Assembly: GCA_016584495.1 (NCBI GenBank) | Contig: WAID01000007.1 | Coordinates: 3,148,001-3,212,000, forward strand | Reading direction: 5' to 3' | From: Celoporthe dispersa | Lineage: Eukaryota; Ascomycota; Sordariomycetes; Diaporthales; Cryphonectriaceae | DNA: 64,000 bases | Shown here: positions 1-12,668 of the stretch, piece after piece | Position numbering within the stretch: position 1 is the first letter of the stretch | How the letters are laid out: each line of letters begins with the position of its first letter | Notes under the pieces: model-generated | What the model was told of the DNA's origin: nothing | What the model saw: only the letters and a program-made list of their open reading frames with translations | Database searches by the model: none | Program-made: the position numbers and the translations under genes

Positions 1-641
1 CCAAACAGAGGTGTCAGTGCTACCGTTGCTGCTAGCGGTGATGGTGATGACTCCTCTGGCAAGGAAGGATGGAGCGAGCGTATCTGATAAGTGGGACCAA
101 GTTGAGATCCTGAGGCCTCACAAGTCGGAAGCTCTGACAGCTCTTGAAGCCAAGAGTTGAGGAAAATATTCGCACCACGACGACGTTTGGGAGACCTGCG
201 GCAGGGCCCATGCGTGTGCAGCTATGTCGGGTCTGCCTTCCATTGCAGGTGAGGAGAAGAAGGCTCTGCCCTTTTGGGACATCTCCAACCTCGTCTCTTC
301 CTTCCCTCGCTGTGTGTACGAGACACTGCACTCCACAGCTGAAGACCTGCTGTTTACAGGAGCCGTCATCTTCCTCTCCTCTTCCTCTCCTCTGCCTCTC
401 TCTGCTTTTTCTGCCCAAGCCTCTCTCCTGAGCCATCTTTCTGATTCTCTCGGCTCTCTGCCCTTTGCTGATCTCTTCTTTGGTCACCTTCATCTCTGCA
501 TGTCGATGTTTATGGAAACTGTCTGGACCCAATAACCCTGCTCTGGTATGAGCTTGACGCATTGCATCTTGTTGTCTTCAACGAAGAGGAACTCTCCACG
601 GCTATAGACGCGCTCGTTGAATCCATCAGGAATTAATCATA
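1..641. other. leader region without a clear gene
   Basis: This stretch lies upstream of the first supported start codon. It has a pyrimidine-rich block (about 365-480). A short open reading (about 470-636, plus) ends just before the ATG at 642, but I cannot assign it to a gene. Confidence 0.4.
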
Positions 642-2710
642 ATGGTCTCTCCAGAAATCCCTGGTCGCCATCGCCACCGCTCCCGCCGCGGTGGACGTAA
701 ACATGATGACGCGGGCCGGATATCACAGGCAGGCAACCTGAATTGGCAGAGAACTGACAAGTCACGGCCAGCCCTCCTTACGACCCCCAGCAATAATAAA
801 GATCTGATTGAGGAATGGCTGGGCGAAGTCCATGTGCAGACACAAGGAGGCCGACATTCCAAAGTAAACGACTTCACGCACAATCCTCGGAGCCAGCACT
901 CTGCAGAGACCTGGACGATGCACGAGCTGCCGTCTGTGGCCAGCGTGGGAAATTCCAAACCTTCTCGTCGGCAGCCAGAAGACCAGAGCCGCAAGCGCAA
1001 ACAAGCTCTTGCAGCAGAACTCGGCCTTGTCGCCGCCTTCGATGAGGACCTTGAGCAGATAGCGCGTCGTAGCGGCGTGCCCCGACCACCTCGGTCAGAC
1101 TCTCTCATAGAAGAACGCTTTTACGAAAGGGACAAAGGACATCAATGCGAATCGGATGGTAGCATGAAGCCACCTGCTAGCTCTCCGGCAGGCTATCAGT
1201 TCGAGAAGCGACCTCGACACAAGATGAGAAGTGATCGCTACGACATCGTCAAGAACGACGAGCTAAAGAGGGAGAAGGCAAGGGAGAGAAAGAAAAAGGA
1301 AGCCGAGGGAAGATCTCCGAAAAGACAGGAAGAGAAGGAACCAAATGACTTCCTCGAAGGAGGCTATGGACAACTTCAACTCTCAGTCCATTCTCAGTCA
1401 TCGAGTCACCGTGAGTGTCCCCCTAGATTCCACCGTTTTCGCGTACTAACATGATGCGGAAGATGCAACCATCTTTTAGTCCTGGCTTGTTTGGCAACGG
1501 CCGGCGATCTGAACAGCAGGGTAGGTCGTTATGATCACGTTCTAGACTTGTGTTAAGCTAATATGTTGGCAGTCACGGACCTCGCCTTCCACGAAATGTC
1601 CTTTCTAAAACTGCCACGTCAAGAACCCCGAAAAGTACCCTCACACAAGCGCGAGTCTCAAAGAAAGAGGGACGACCGGCGATTTGAGCAGATCTCAGCC
1701 TTTTTTGCTCCAAAGGGCCCTCCGGAGTTGCACCATACGGAATACAGGAGGCAATCAGATACCAGCGCTCTGTCGAGCTATGGTGGGTGGACAGGTGCCG
1801 AATCGAGATACACTTCTGGCCATACTTTCACCAGGGATCAGCATGGTGAATCGAAGAATAGTGCGCCTTTCAGTTGGTCGAGTAGTTGCCCAGCAGACCA
1901 GGCTTGCGAGACAGCTCAGAAGGATCAAGCGGCTCGGAACCATCCAGTTCAAATCGTTCGCTACCAAGATCGCGGGACTATGGCTAGCGAGTGGGCCCCT
2001 GCCCAGACACATCAGTACGCCAGATCGACCACATCTCGGACCACCACAGCTCTGCTTGCGCTCAACACAAGGCCTCCGACCACAGGGTCCCAGATGGTGT
2101 CGCAAAGCACAATAGCCCCGCGCCTGAGGTGCCAGCTCAACAGGTTGAACATGTGGACCCGGAAAGGAGTGGTGTTTTGGCCATGAATTCCTCTGATGAA
2201 GGCGCCCCAAGCTTCAGCCAGCGCATAGGGCCAGAGCGGCCCAAATCCCCCAAGCGGACGATGGTTGAGCGACTGGAAGCTGCTGCACATGATCTGGAGC
2301 CGACCTGCTCTTCACACGTGACGTTGCCGATGTCCTGGCTTATTCACGACGTCCATCCGGCCCCGGATGACTACCGAGCTTATCCATGTTCGGCACACAT
2401 GGATACCCAGATGTTACCGCCTCTCACCACCATTTCACACGAGGACGATGATGCGATGAACAACGGATTTGATTTTGAATATTACAAGTCGCAACAAAAC
2501 ATGCGGGATTACATAGCGGAGTTTGAATTAAAGACGCTGGGGCACAGTGCCGGAGGAAGCGTTGGAAAGCTGTATAACGCAAGAGGCAATTCCCTTGTCG
2601 ATGGAAACCGCGGTGGAACTACCTACGAGGCGGCGGGTGATGATCTGGAGCAGGAGGCAGAGCAAAGATTCAGGTCCTCTTTCTGGCAGCCGCACCGATA
2701 TCCCGTGTAA
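642..2710 (+). CDS. uncharacterised fungal basic protein, three exons
   Basis: I do not recognise a named family. Exons are 642-1410, 1463-1520 and 1573-2710. Intron 1 has a TACTAAC branch site (about 1444). The protein is basic and charged, which suggests a nuclear location (inference). Visible motifs are KRPRHKMRSDRYD (near residue 190), SPGLFGNGRRS in exon 2 and DLAFHEMSFL in exon 3; my impression is that this motif order recurs in uncharacterised filamentous-fungal proteins. The spliced frame needs a +1 correction between about 1290 and 1344, probably in the A run at 1293-1297, and a -1 correction near 1985-2030. With both, the total of 1965 nt is a multiple of three (654 aa). The splice phases agree only in the corrected frame. 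Confidence 0.6.
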
Positions 2711-4919
2711 TTCACAGCTCGTCAAAATCCAAACCGCGTTGCTACCCAAAGTGGCGTTATGTTCTTGTTCCTGGCCAATCCAGGGTAACCGCTGGCCGTA
2801 CAGCGCGTGGCGTGAGCCAATTCGAGCATCACGACACGCAGGGTCCACCTCGCACTTGCAGCTCGGACGCTAAACACATGCTCGGGGCGTCTCTAGCTTA
2901 CAAAAGGTCATACGAGAACCATCGCGGTGCATACTACTACAGGAGCAGGGCGAGCGAGTTCCAAGGTTGTGCTGGGGGCTGGGCTGGCTGGGCTGGCTGT
3001 ATTGCATGCTGTCAGCAGCCCAATTGGGTATGTGACCGTGCTGTCACCTGCACAATGCAACCGCTTGTCGGCCCTGCCTGGTTCCAAGGGTGTGGTGTGC
3101 GGCACAGCCATGTTTGGCCTAAAGTGGCATGTATTCAATGCAAAGGTGCCGCCGAGGGAGGGGGGGAGGGGACCATACCTGCAGGTGGTGGTCACAACAG
3201 CGCCTACATACACCACACCTTGCCACCCACACACAGAATAGGACCCCAACTCTAGTGGGCAGATGAGGTAAGGCCCTAGATATGATGACTCAAATGATGC
3301 GAACTATCAGGTCGACCTGTGGGAAGAGAACAGACGTAAAGATGATATGTGTGAGGCAAATATCGCATAAACAGCATTCCGATGGTTGGTGAGTAGCGAG
3401 AGTGTAAGCGAGCTTCCTCTTAGGCAGCCAACGGGTCTGCAGTACAGCTCATTGCCTGCGGTCAAGAAACCCGAGGGGGTCTTTCTGTGCCGCAGTGGCG
3501 GACCTTCAGCAACCGGCCCCCCTGGACAGCTGCAAACGATAGCGAGGCTGCAGTGGCCGCTGGAATGCCATGCTGTAGGCTATTTGACCTGCATACATTT
3601 TAATTGACTCAGGCGGTGGTTCGGCCGTTAGTCCCAAATAAGCTCCCAAGCCCTCTGCCTGTGCCTGACTAGTGTGCAGGTGCGCCAAGGGAGAGAGGCT
3701 CCCGTCTCAGATCTCTGCGCCTCGTCATAATGTCATTTGTGTCCAAGCACAAGGTCTCGCAGAGGGCGCACCGGGGAAGAGGGAAGGAGGGAAGGAAGGG
3801 GCATGAAGTGGCCTGCAGCGACGAAACCCCTCGGCGGATATCATCATCTCTCTGCGGCTGTCGCGCCTTCCTTTCTTGACGGGCCAACGGAGGGGGGGGG
3901 GGGAGGAACGGACCACTTATTACAGTATAAAATATCCACTGAAGCTCTTGGGACGAACCGCTAAAGAAGCTAGAAGGGGGGGGAGCGAGGGAACCCACTC
4001 TTGCCCTTCTTCAAGCATTCCGCCGGATCGCCAACCTGGTCCCCAGAGCCTCAGCCCAGCGGCCCTAGTCCTGAAATGACGATAACCTCACAGACTATGC
4101 ACGCTTGGATGTTTGCCCCCCTTGGTGCCTGGGATTAACGATGGCCAGGCCCCGGAATTGGCTCGGTCCCTTTCCTTTCTCTCTTTTTTTCCCTGGACTG
4201 GTGTTATGCTGGTGCTGGTCCACCATAGTGTCTGCATGAGAAAAAATGAGTCGTTGGCAAAGAGACGGGGGCAAGCTTAGGAATGCCGCCGTGCTCGGGC
4301 TCTTCTTGGCAGCGACATGGTAAATCACCCAACTGGAGGCGCAGCAGTGATGGTGAGAAGTCAGCACACAACGTTGCACTAGTTGCTGTATGTACGAGGC
4401 ACACCCTACTTTACTATACCTTGGGTCCAACCAGACTTCTTCCTCCTCCTCCCTCCCCACCCCTTCGCTCCCTCCTTTCTCTTCTCTCCTCCACCCTCAA
4501 CTGTGACTTGTCACCATCGTCAGCATTCTTACCGCCCCGCCGGACTTTTGTCGAGTTCCCTGCTCCTTCACCGTTGCAGCCTCACGGGCCCAGTCACTCG
4601 TTCACTTCACACTTCAAATACCACTTGTCACTCTTTTCTCCATCACCAGCCTCTCTCTCTCTCTCTCTCCCTGACCTGCGTCATTCTTTTTGCAAGGCAC
4701 GCAACGCTCCCACAGTAATTAAATCTATCTTCATCCCTTAGGAGGTCCCTCAAACAGAGTGTAGTCCTTCGTTCAGACACCTCTCTCTCTCTCTTCATAC
4801 TCTCTCTCTCTCTCTCTCACGCCTCTCCCACCTTTGTTGACACTCTTTGACTTGTCTGTCTACCATCGACTTGTCCTGCCTAATCCATAATACCATAACA
4901 CACCACTCAACCAGACAAG
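2711..4919. other. intergenic, 2.2 kb
   Basis: No convincing coding sequence is seen. The overlapping open frames have no domain and no usable splice pattern. The right end is the promoter and leader of the next gene. Confidence 0.5.
4430..4860 (+). promoter_or_regulatory. pyrimidine-rich leader with CT microsatellites
   Basis: The region directly upstream of the GPI protein is almost entirely C and T, with (CT)n runs near 4650-4670 and 4780-4820. CT-rich tracts before the start codon are common in strongly expressed fungal genes, so this is a likely core promoter and 5' leader. Confidence 0.55.
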
Positions 4920-5750
4920 ATGAAGTTCACCATCTCGGCTGCCGCCCTCCTGGCTTTCGTCAGCTCGGCCCTCGCCCAGGCGACTGATGGCTTCGACGCC
5001 ATCACCTCCCCGACCGAGGACGAGGTCCTCACCGCGGGCACGACCTTCACCGTCACCTGGGACCCTACTGCTTCGTACGACAGCGAGACCGTGAGCATCA
5101 TCCTGCTGCAGGGTGCGACACAGGGCACTCTCGAGCTCGGCCCAACCGTCGCTGGTGCGTTTCTCCCTCCCTTCGAACTGCCTGAGATGATCTCCTTACT
5201 GACACCGAGAGGTAAAAAAATACAGCAAGCATTGACAGCTCCTCCGGCACGTATTCGTGGACCGTAGACAGCTCCGCCGTCGGCTACGCCCTGTACGGCC
5301 TCAAGCTCCAGCTCGACTCGGACCCCTCCATCTACCAGTACTCTTTCCCCTTCCACATCGAAGGCACCGCCACCAGCAGCACCAGCAGCCTCATCTCCAG
5401 CATCCCCGTGACCACCAGCACCACGGCCTCCTCCACCTCCGTCTCCCTGCCCGCCTCCAGCTCCGTGACCAGCCTGACCCTGACGTCGACCACCACCGCC
5501 GTCACCACCATCGTCTCCCCCCAGCGCCACGGGCTTCAGCAACTCCACCACCGCGACCAGTGCGTCGGCAACTGGTGGTAGCGCCAGCGGCAAGACGACT
5601 ACGCTGACGACCGTCAGCAAGGCCTCGACGACGGGAGCTGCCGCGGCGTCGAGCACGTCGGCATTCGCGACGGCTGGCGCGGGCAGGGTGAACGCTGTGG
5701 GGACCTTTGCTGCCATTGGTGGTATGGTTGCTGCAGTGCTCGCACTCTAG
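4920..5750 (+). CDS. KRE9/KNH-type Ser/Thr-rich GPI-anchored cell-wall protein
   Basis: Predicted secreted surface protein. Residues 1-19 form a signal peptide (MKFTISAAALLAFVSSALA). An N-terminal Ig-like KRE9/KNH domain follows (DAITSPTEDEVLTAGTTFTV, then a V-WDP stretch), then a long Ser/Thr linker and a hydrophobic C-terminal tail (GTFAAIGGMVAAVLAL) typical of GPI-anchor signals. Exons are 4920-5154 and 5226-5750; the intron is 71 nt. The reading frame breaks in the C6 run at 5517-5522. Reading C5 joins the KRE9 domain to the GPI tail and gives 252 aa. As sequenced, translation would stop early and lose the anchor. The role in wall glucan organisation is known only for the family; here it is inferred. 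Confidence 0.82.
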
Positions 5751-6830
5751 AGAGGTGTTTTCTTGTCTCTTTTTTTCCCTCCTTCTAAAGTGCTACCACG
5801 CCTACAAAACAACACATTTGTCTTCGTTCTGCTCTGTCCTCGCCATCGTGGTGGGAGGCGGGGTGGCCCCCTTTTTTTCTCTCCATTTTTCATATAACTT
5901 TTTTTTTCCTTCTCATGGTTTATGTTACGTTTGTGATGGGTCACTGGAAACTCAAACTTTCCTTATTAAGCGGTTAATGAACTTTGGCATGGACATCATT
6001 GTGGGTGCTGGGGTCGGACTGGCATTGCTAGAATGAGATGAGAATGCTATAGTGATCGCAGGCTAGAAGGAGAAAGGAAAACAAATCGAGAGAATGTAAT
6101 GAAAAGTACAAACGTCAAAGTATGTGTCCTGAGCCTTCGTGAGCGATGATGAGATAGATCATAGTACCTTTGCCTCATGACGGTGACTTTTCTAATTTGT
6201 TGATATTTGTGTGCCGAGACCATAGCTTGTCAGCTGCAATTCGGGGCTCACAGAGTGAACGGTTACGGTTACGTCCCAGCAAGAATCGTCACCGCTCTGC
6301 AAAGGGACACATGCTGTTGAGACCCGGCCCAAGAGGAGCTTATCACAATATAACCGCCAAGGTTTCATGTCCTTTTGGTCTCCATACAACTAAAGTTTCA
6401 ACAGCATGAAGAAGGATGGGAACAAGGCATTGAGTGGTAGAGATGGGGGGAACGCCAAGTTCAGGAATCCTACTGAGAAAGAAGGGAGGAGGGCCAGTGG
6501 TATGTATGTCTTTGGGGGCGGACAGTGGACTGGCTAGCACTATTTTAACCTTGAAATTAAACTTCTGGTCTGTGCAGGGCGACCTTGCTGGTGGGTGGGT
6601 GCAACGCCGGGCTCGCTGCGGGCTTCTTTTTCTGGTGTGGGGGCCGGGTCGGTCCCAGGATTTTGGTTGTGAGGAAATGATCGGCGGTTTGGTTGAGAGA
6701 TGATGATAGTTTATCGTCACTCATGGGAAAATGGAAGGAGAAAAATATATAGCCGGGACGATGTGCAGATACTTGGCAGGTATCTACTCGGCATTGATAA
6801 TATATCATATCAGTTCCAGTCTCTCTAGAT
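5751..6830. other. convergent intergenic region
   Basis: 3' sides of the GPI-protein gene and of the nitrate transporter gene, which point toward each other. No gene is seen. Confidence 0.5.
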
Positions 6831-8682
6831 TCATGATATTCTCCCAAGGGCATGCACTCCTGTCGCCCGTCCTCTCGGAATGGGCGGAATCCAAGCCACC
6901 AACAAGTTCACCCCCACATGAATACACCCGATGACCCAGAACGCCTTCCCATATCCCGTCCCCTCGTCCATAAATCGAAAGATAATCCCAAACACCACCC
7001 CGCCCAGGTTCCCAAACCCGCCCGCCAGGCCCGAGACGCTGCCGTTCGCATATGGATGCACATGCGGCACAAGCGCATAGTTGGCCCCGTTCCCGGCCTC
7101 CAGAAACACCGCCGCGAGCGCGACCAGGCCGTTGAACGTGCTGAGGCGCAGGCCGCCGTCGTCGACCGTGCCAGTGATGATGAGCATGACGCCCGCCAGC
7201 ACGCCGCACAGGTGCAGCCACGCCTTCTTGAGCCAGAGGGCGCGGGCCGCGGTACCTCGAAATAGCAGGGGCGAGGGGGCGGCGTTGTTGAACAGCGCGT
7301 CGGCGATGATGCCGCCTAGGGGCCGCGCGGCGAGGTTGAGGAACCCGAACATGGCTGCCCAGCGGGCCGCGCGGGTCTGGCCCAGGTCGGGGAAGCTGGC
7401 GAGGTAGTATGCGGCCAGGACGGCGTTGATGGACAGCTCTGCGCCGAAGGAGCAGGCGTAGCAGAGCATCAGGGTCCAGCTCTGGGGCGAGAGGGTGACT
7501 TCGAGGATTTCTGCGCGCGAGGGCTTGATGATGATCTCGTCTTGGGCGGCTGCGAAGTCCATCCCGCCTCCTCCTCCTCCTTCTCCAGAGCAGGTAGGCG
7601 GGTCCCTCGTGGGCTTGGTAGCAGGATGGTCGGGCCTGTTGTTCCCTGTTTCGCGCGCTGCCGAGGGTTCTTCTTCGTCTTTGTTGTCTTCTCCTCTGCG
7701 GTAGCCGTGTTCCTCGAGCGGCGGGAAACAGCACGTGGACGGTTTATCGGCGATGGAACCCGTCACGGCGACGATCGAGCCCCTCTCGACGACAACATCG
7801 TGTGAGCCTCCCATGTTCTCCTCTTGCACACGCAGCTCTCGCCCGCCCCATCTGCCCACAGGGGTATCGGGACAGAGCAGGAGAAGCCCGAGCCCCGTGG
7901 CGACGAGCATGATCAGGGGTACGATGAACGTAAGCCGCCAGGCCTGGTCGATGGGATACCCATACCCGACAAACGAGTCGTACACGGCCGGCATGATGAA
8001 GTAGGTAAGGCCACCCCCGGCATTCCCCCAGCCGCCCGCGAAGGCGTTGGCTCTGCCGACGACGTTCTTGTCGAAGAACCCCATGGTCCACACCTGGCAG
8101 GGCACGAAGGACCCTCCCAGGATGCCGATGAAGAGACGGCTTGCGTAGAGCCCCCCTGGCGTTCTGCACGAGGGGTGCGAGGCCGATCGGCACGGAGCCC
8201 AGGAGGAGGCAGCCGGCAAAGACCCTGCGTGGGCCGAACTGGTCACACAAGGGGCCGGCGATGAACCGGACGAGCATCCTGTGGTTGGAGGTTTTTGTTT
8301 TTAGATGTGTCCTATCGAACCCGTCTTGAAAATGATGACGTGAGGGCTCTTCTTACGTTGCACATATGGATATGATGTTCGAGTTGGCGACCTGGGCCGC
8401 GGTCAGGTCAAGATCCTCTACGATCGTAGCAGTCAACTAGTACGCGCATTTTCCTTGATGTCAGCCAGCGACCAAGAGGCAGTAAGGTATTGATGGGGCT
8501 CATACTAGTGGTGGAAAGGCAAACCATGCCCAAAAGGCCATCATGAAGCCGAACCAGGAGAAGAAAAAGACACGGCCATAGACATTGAAAGGGTTCAGGA
8601 TCGGCAGGACACGCGCTTTCTTGTTGACCGGGTTGACTCCAGGCGGGCTCACCAGGTCCACCAGGATAGATCCGAGGCCCAT
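6831..8682 (-). CDS. nrtA: high-affinity nitrate transporter, NNP family of MFS (NrtA/CrnA type)
   Basis: Plasma-membrane proton-coupled nitrate importer, the first step of nitrate assimilation. Exon 1 (8682-8506) carries the fungal N-terminus with NPVNKKA and [12 protein letters not shown]. Exon 2 (8415-8357) holds the [10 protein letters not shown] helix. Exon 3 (8278-6831) holds the rest. Both nitrate signatures are visible: [16 protein letters not shown] after helix 4, and [12 protein letters not shown] near the C-terminus. A large hydrophilic loop splits the two halves, as in CrnA. The frame breaks in the G6 run (plus strand C6, 8151-8156) between LVQNARG and [10 protein letters not shown]5 restores 560 aa. 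The acceptor of exon 2 is the least certain boundary. No nitrate or nitrite reductase gene is in the window. Confidence 0.9.
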
Positions 8683-11600
8683 CTTGGTGGTATGAACGAG
8701 AGTGCTCTGTCCAGAGCACTCGGTTGCCTTCTGATTCTGCCACCGCGTGGAGAGGTAAAATCCCTCCGCCTTCAGCACGAGGCGAGGATCTTGTCGTCGG
8801 AGCAATCGGTTGGGCCGTCAAGAGAGTGTATTTATGTTACCATCATCCTGCTGCCCATGGTCTTTCTCGACTCTGTATGTAGGCCATCATGTCAGCGACG
8901 CGCGGTCCAACGTCGACGAGATCAGCCCACTACACCATCGAACCCGCTGCTCGGCGGCGTTCAGCCTGGCGTATCTGAAGCCACACGTACGTACCAGAGC
9001 ACTGTGGAAAGACCTTGAGAAGGACGGACCTGCTTTCTGATCCGGTTAGACCCGACGTTGAAGAGCTGGGCTCTGCTCCGGGAGAAGGATTCTCTTCTGC
9101 CGCCGCATACGGTGAGGCAAGCAAACCACCAAGAGCAACGATTCCCACCGAGCGAGCGAAACCTCGACTCGAAAGAGGGTGGTCGTGTAATAGTAAACAA
9201 CAGGGCGGCTTGGAGGCGCCCTGATAACACACTCAACCGTAGAACTCCTCACTGCGAGTAGCGCAGGTGGCAGAGGAAGCGAGGCGCATGACTCGACGAT
9301 GTTACCTGCGATGCCGCCACACTAACAAAAAAGCCAAAGGCGGCCGTTGTCAGGGCCCTTGTTTTTCATCATGATGACCTAAGCCTCGACCAATTGCGAG
9401 CTCAGCGCTGCAGCAGCTAAGTAAATCGTCACGACCAGGGGTTGAAGGATCCAGCCTAGCGAGTGCTGCAAGATAAGAGGAGGAAGTAGACGTGGCGTTG
9501 CGTTGATCCCTCCATCTGTGAGAAGGTGCCAACTCTTGGCTTTCTCTCCTAGAGGACGGACTGCTGTGACTACCTGAGTCGCTCCATCTGAGCGCAGTGG
9601 ATGGCGATAGCGCAGTCAAAAGGTGGTCGCCATGTCATTTCTGCTGCAGCCTCAACTCGAGGCATGTCAGCTAGGCTCCTCACCAGGTATGAATTCCTTT
9701 GACCGCTGGCATCACTTGTTGGCTCACCCTGTCTGGTCGCGGACATGCAAAGGCGTCGGCGTCGTGAGCCGAACGGGAATATTATAGGGAAATGGCTGCC
9801 AAGGCGTGGGCAGGTGTCCACTAACAATCATACAGCAAGTTTGTGAGAGGTGGTGTTAGTGCTTCGTACCTGACCAATGGCCAGGTATGGGTCCCAGTCC
9901 CACACAAGCCGGCCGGAGCACGGATGACGATCACTTCATCGTCTTCACTCCACTTGGAGATTGCATTCACAAGTGAGGCAGAAGCTCATCAGAGACCGTT
10001 CTGCACCACACAAGAGCACCGTCCAGTCTCTGTTCAGTCTCGGTACCAACCTTGATGCCTCGGAGGGCATGTGAAGAGGTGGTGTCTACCAAGGTCACCC
10101 AGCCAGGGCTTGGCCCAAGTCTTGGCCGTACAGTGGTGCTAGTCTGCTGATGGACAGCGACGCAGACCATCAATCTGCGTACCTCAACAGCACACTGGAC
10201 ACCTCCGAGACATGAAATGATCCAGGTCTCAGGATGCATCACAATATGTACTCGCTCGGAAGCAAGATCACCTCGGTAAACCTCAGGTATTTCCCCCCCC
10301 CCCCCCTCAAACCAAAACCCCTCCTTTCCCCTCTTCAGCCTCCCTCCTCCTCCGGCAGGCGCTAAAGGGGGCTTCTTGTGTGCATCATGATGACGGTGGA
10401 GACTTCTGTAGGCATTCTTACCGCCCGTCCAGCGGCATCTCTTGGACGAGTATCCCGGCCGACAGCCTGAGCCTCACTTCTGGCGGCCCGGCCGGTTGAA
10501 GACGACGGCGTTGCAGAGCCGTCTGACTACGGCTGCGTCCCTCGGCGGGTACCCGCCTCCAGGCTGGGAAGCAGAGTTCGGACTCGCTCTGTTGGATCGC
10601 GGTACCACCTTATGCAGTGGGCATACGAGATGCTAGGCTTATGTAGCATGCGTACCCTTGGAGACTGATGGACGAGGTCACCGCCAATACCCCATCCTTA
10701 CCTATCACAGCTTTGGAGGAACAACATGGCCCGAGACTGTGAGGAATCCGGGATGGGCCTGACTCGCCACTGCAGGAAGCGCTTGGGTTTGCTTGGGCCT
10801 GGGAGGGACCCAACGAAGGAATCGAAAAGAAAAAGAGGCCCACCTAGATCGCAGTGGCAAGGACATTCTGCTGCCGATGCCGGGTGGCCAGCACTCACGA
10901 GCCCAAGGAAGCCACCTGCTTGTTGGGCACCAAAAAAACATTCGTCGGGCGGCATTGCGCCGAACACAAACGTGCAGAAAGGACGAGACACTGGGGCGGT
11001 ACGAGAGGAGGTATCTGCAGACGAGCAGAACCCACAAAGCATGTCGGAAACCCCGCCTGCAACGTCCACTGTCACCCTCACGACGGCGTGCCCTCCCTGT
11101 CTGTCTTTGTGTTGCACAGACCAACGCCCCGAGGGAGGCTGGGAGGGACAGATTACACAAGACAAGGCAGGAGTATCCTGGCGGTCCGTCATCACGATGT
11201 CAGAGCCTTTTTCGCGACGGCACTCGGCGGGCTGTTCACTAGCATGCCGGCTATGTTTCCGCAGGCACAGCATGAGAGGTTCGATCGTGGACGCCGAATC
11301 GAGGACGGGGCAAGGATTGGGAGAGCGAGGAAGAGAGACTGGCATGTGCGCACGTGTCTCGTTCTGGCGTGGATCGACGGCTATTGCAGCGTCCGTCGAT
11401 ATATCAAATCTCTGGACTCGAGCTGTCTCTTCCCGGGTAGTCATGATTCTCTTGACAAAAGATGAGGATAAGCGGCACCGCGGCCGGTCTCACCCGTCAC
11501 CATCGAAATTTCGAGAGCTTTGATCGAGAGGTGGCCTAGCCCTTCCGAAATTCAGGAGCAAGGCCAAGGCACCCTGCAGTCGCCGACCTGCAAGCACCCC

Positions 11601-12668
11601 GGGCCAGACGGCATCAAGGACTAGGCGGTCCTGACCGCACTACTTCATCGTCTTGCAGGCTGGGAGGCTGCAGCAATTACTCTGAGCTCTGATCTCATAG
11701 CCGGATGGCAAACAAGGTTTTCTGGGGGCGATGAGTGTCGTCGGATGTCGGCGACATTGCTGTCGTCGGTTATCGGTGACCTGGCCAAAAACGGCATGCC
11801 GCCGGTAGCCGTCTCCACTGTTGCCGTGCCGTTCTGGCGGCCCTCCTGCGCGGCATCTTCAAGCCGTCCACAGCTTTCTCCATCATACGCTCAGCTGAAA
11901 CGGGGCAGTGTCAGGCTGGTGCTGGAGGGCCGTGAGAGAGGGCACGCGACCTCGAATTTTTTTTTCTCTTCGGTTTTGGAGGTTATAGCAGCGTCCGGCG
12001 TGCTGTTGCTTGCTCTCCCCCCTTGATCTCTTCTATGCGACCTATACAAACCCTCCAGGCGAGAGAGGAGATCGAGGTGAAGGAAAGCCGGCCCGTTCTC
12101 GATGGCCGTCCCGACCCCGAGCCGGAGATGTGGGCCACGAGAAAAAATCATTTGCAGCCGCGATGACTCTTGACACAACTCAAATCGATGGGTCTCTCTG
12201 CAGCCCACTCGCGGGAAGGTGCATCGTTCTCCTCTATGTGGGCCTCCTTTGTGTGGACACCACCATCCACAGTCCCAAAGTCCTGGGCCAGCCAGTCATG
12301 TGGCCAGAATTTGGACGCAATGGCCAATTCTAGGAGACGGCACGGCTGCGGCATGGCCTCCCGGGAGTCGGTCGTGGGTCCTGTTCGGGTCCCAGCCTTA
12401 GGAAAACCTCGTGTCCAACCTACGGTTTGGCCCAGGGACTAACCGGCATAAAAGGAACGACATGGGCGGCCAAGAGTATTAGTGTCTCGCTCCGAACTCT
12501 ACTCCGCATCAAACAGTCCACTGAATAGCATCTCCTCCCAAGACTCTACAACCCTGCCTCTTTACATTCCAGCCTTACATTTTGCATTCCATCATAGCCG
12601 GCTCCGACCTGTCGTCAGTCATATACATATATATATACCACTGCCAAAGCACGACTACATCTTTCATC
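8683..12668. other. gene-free stretch, 4 kb
   Basis: Contains overlapping open frames on both strands (for example around 10.7-11.5 kb) but none with a domain, signal peptide or sensible splice pattern. The left end is the nitrate transporter promoter. A C-rich run occurs at about 10290-10307. A CATAAAAGG box near 12446 may be the core promoter of the next gene. Confidence 0.45.

Noticed and set aside
10698..11523. Long overlapping open frames on both strands
   Set aside because: No domain, signal or splice logic, and all frames are of similar low quality; they look like chance in GC-rich DNA.
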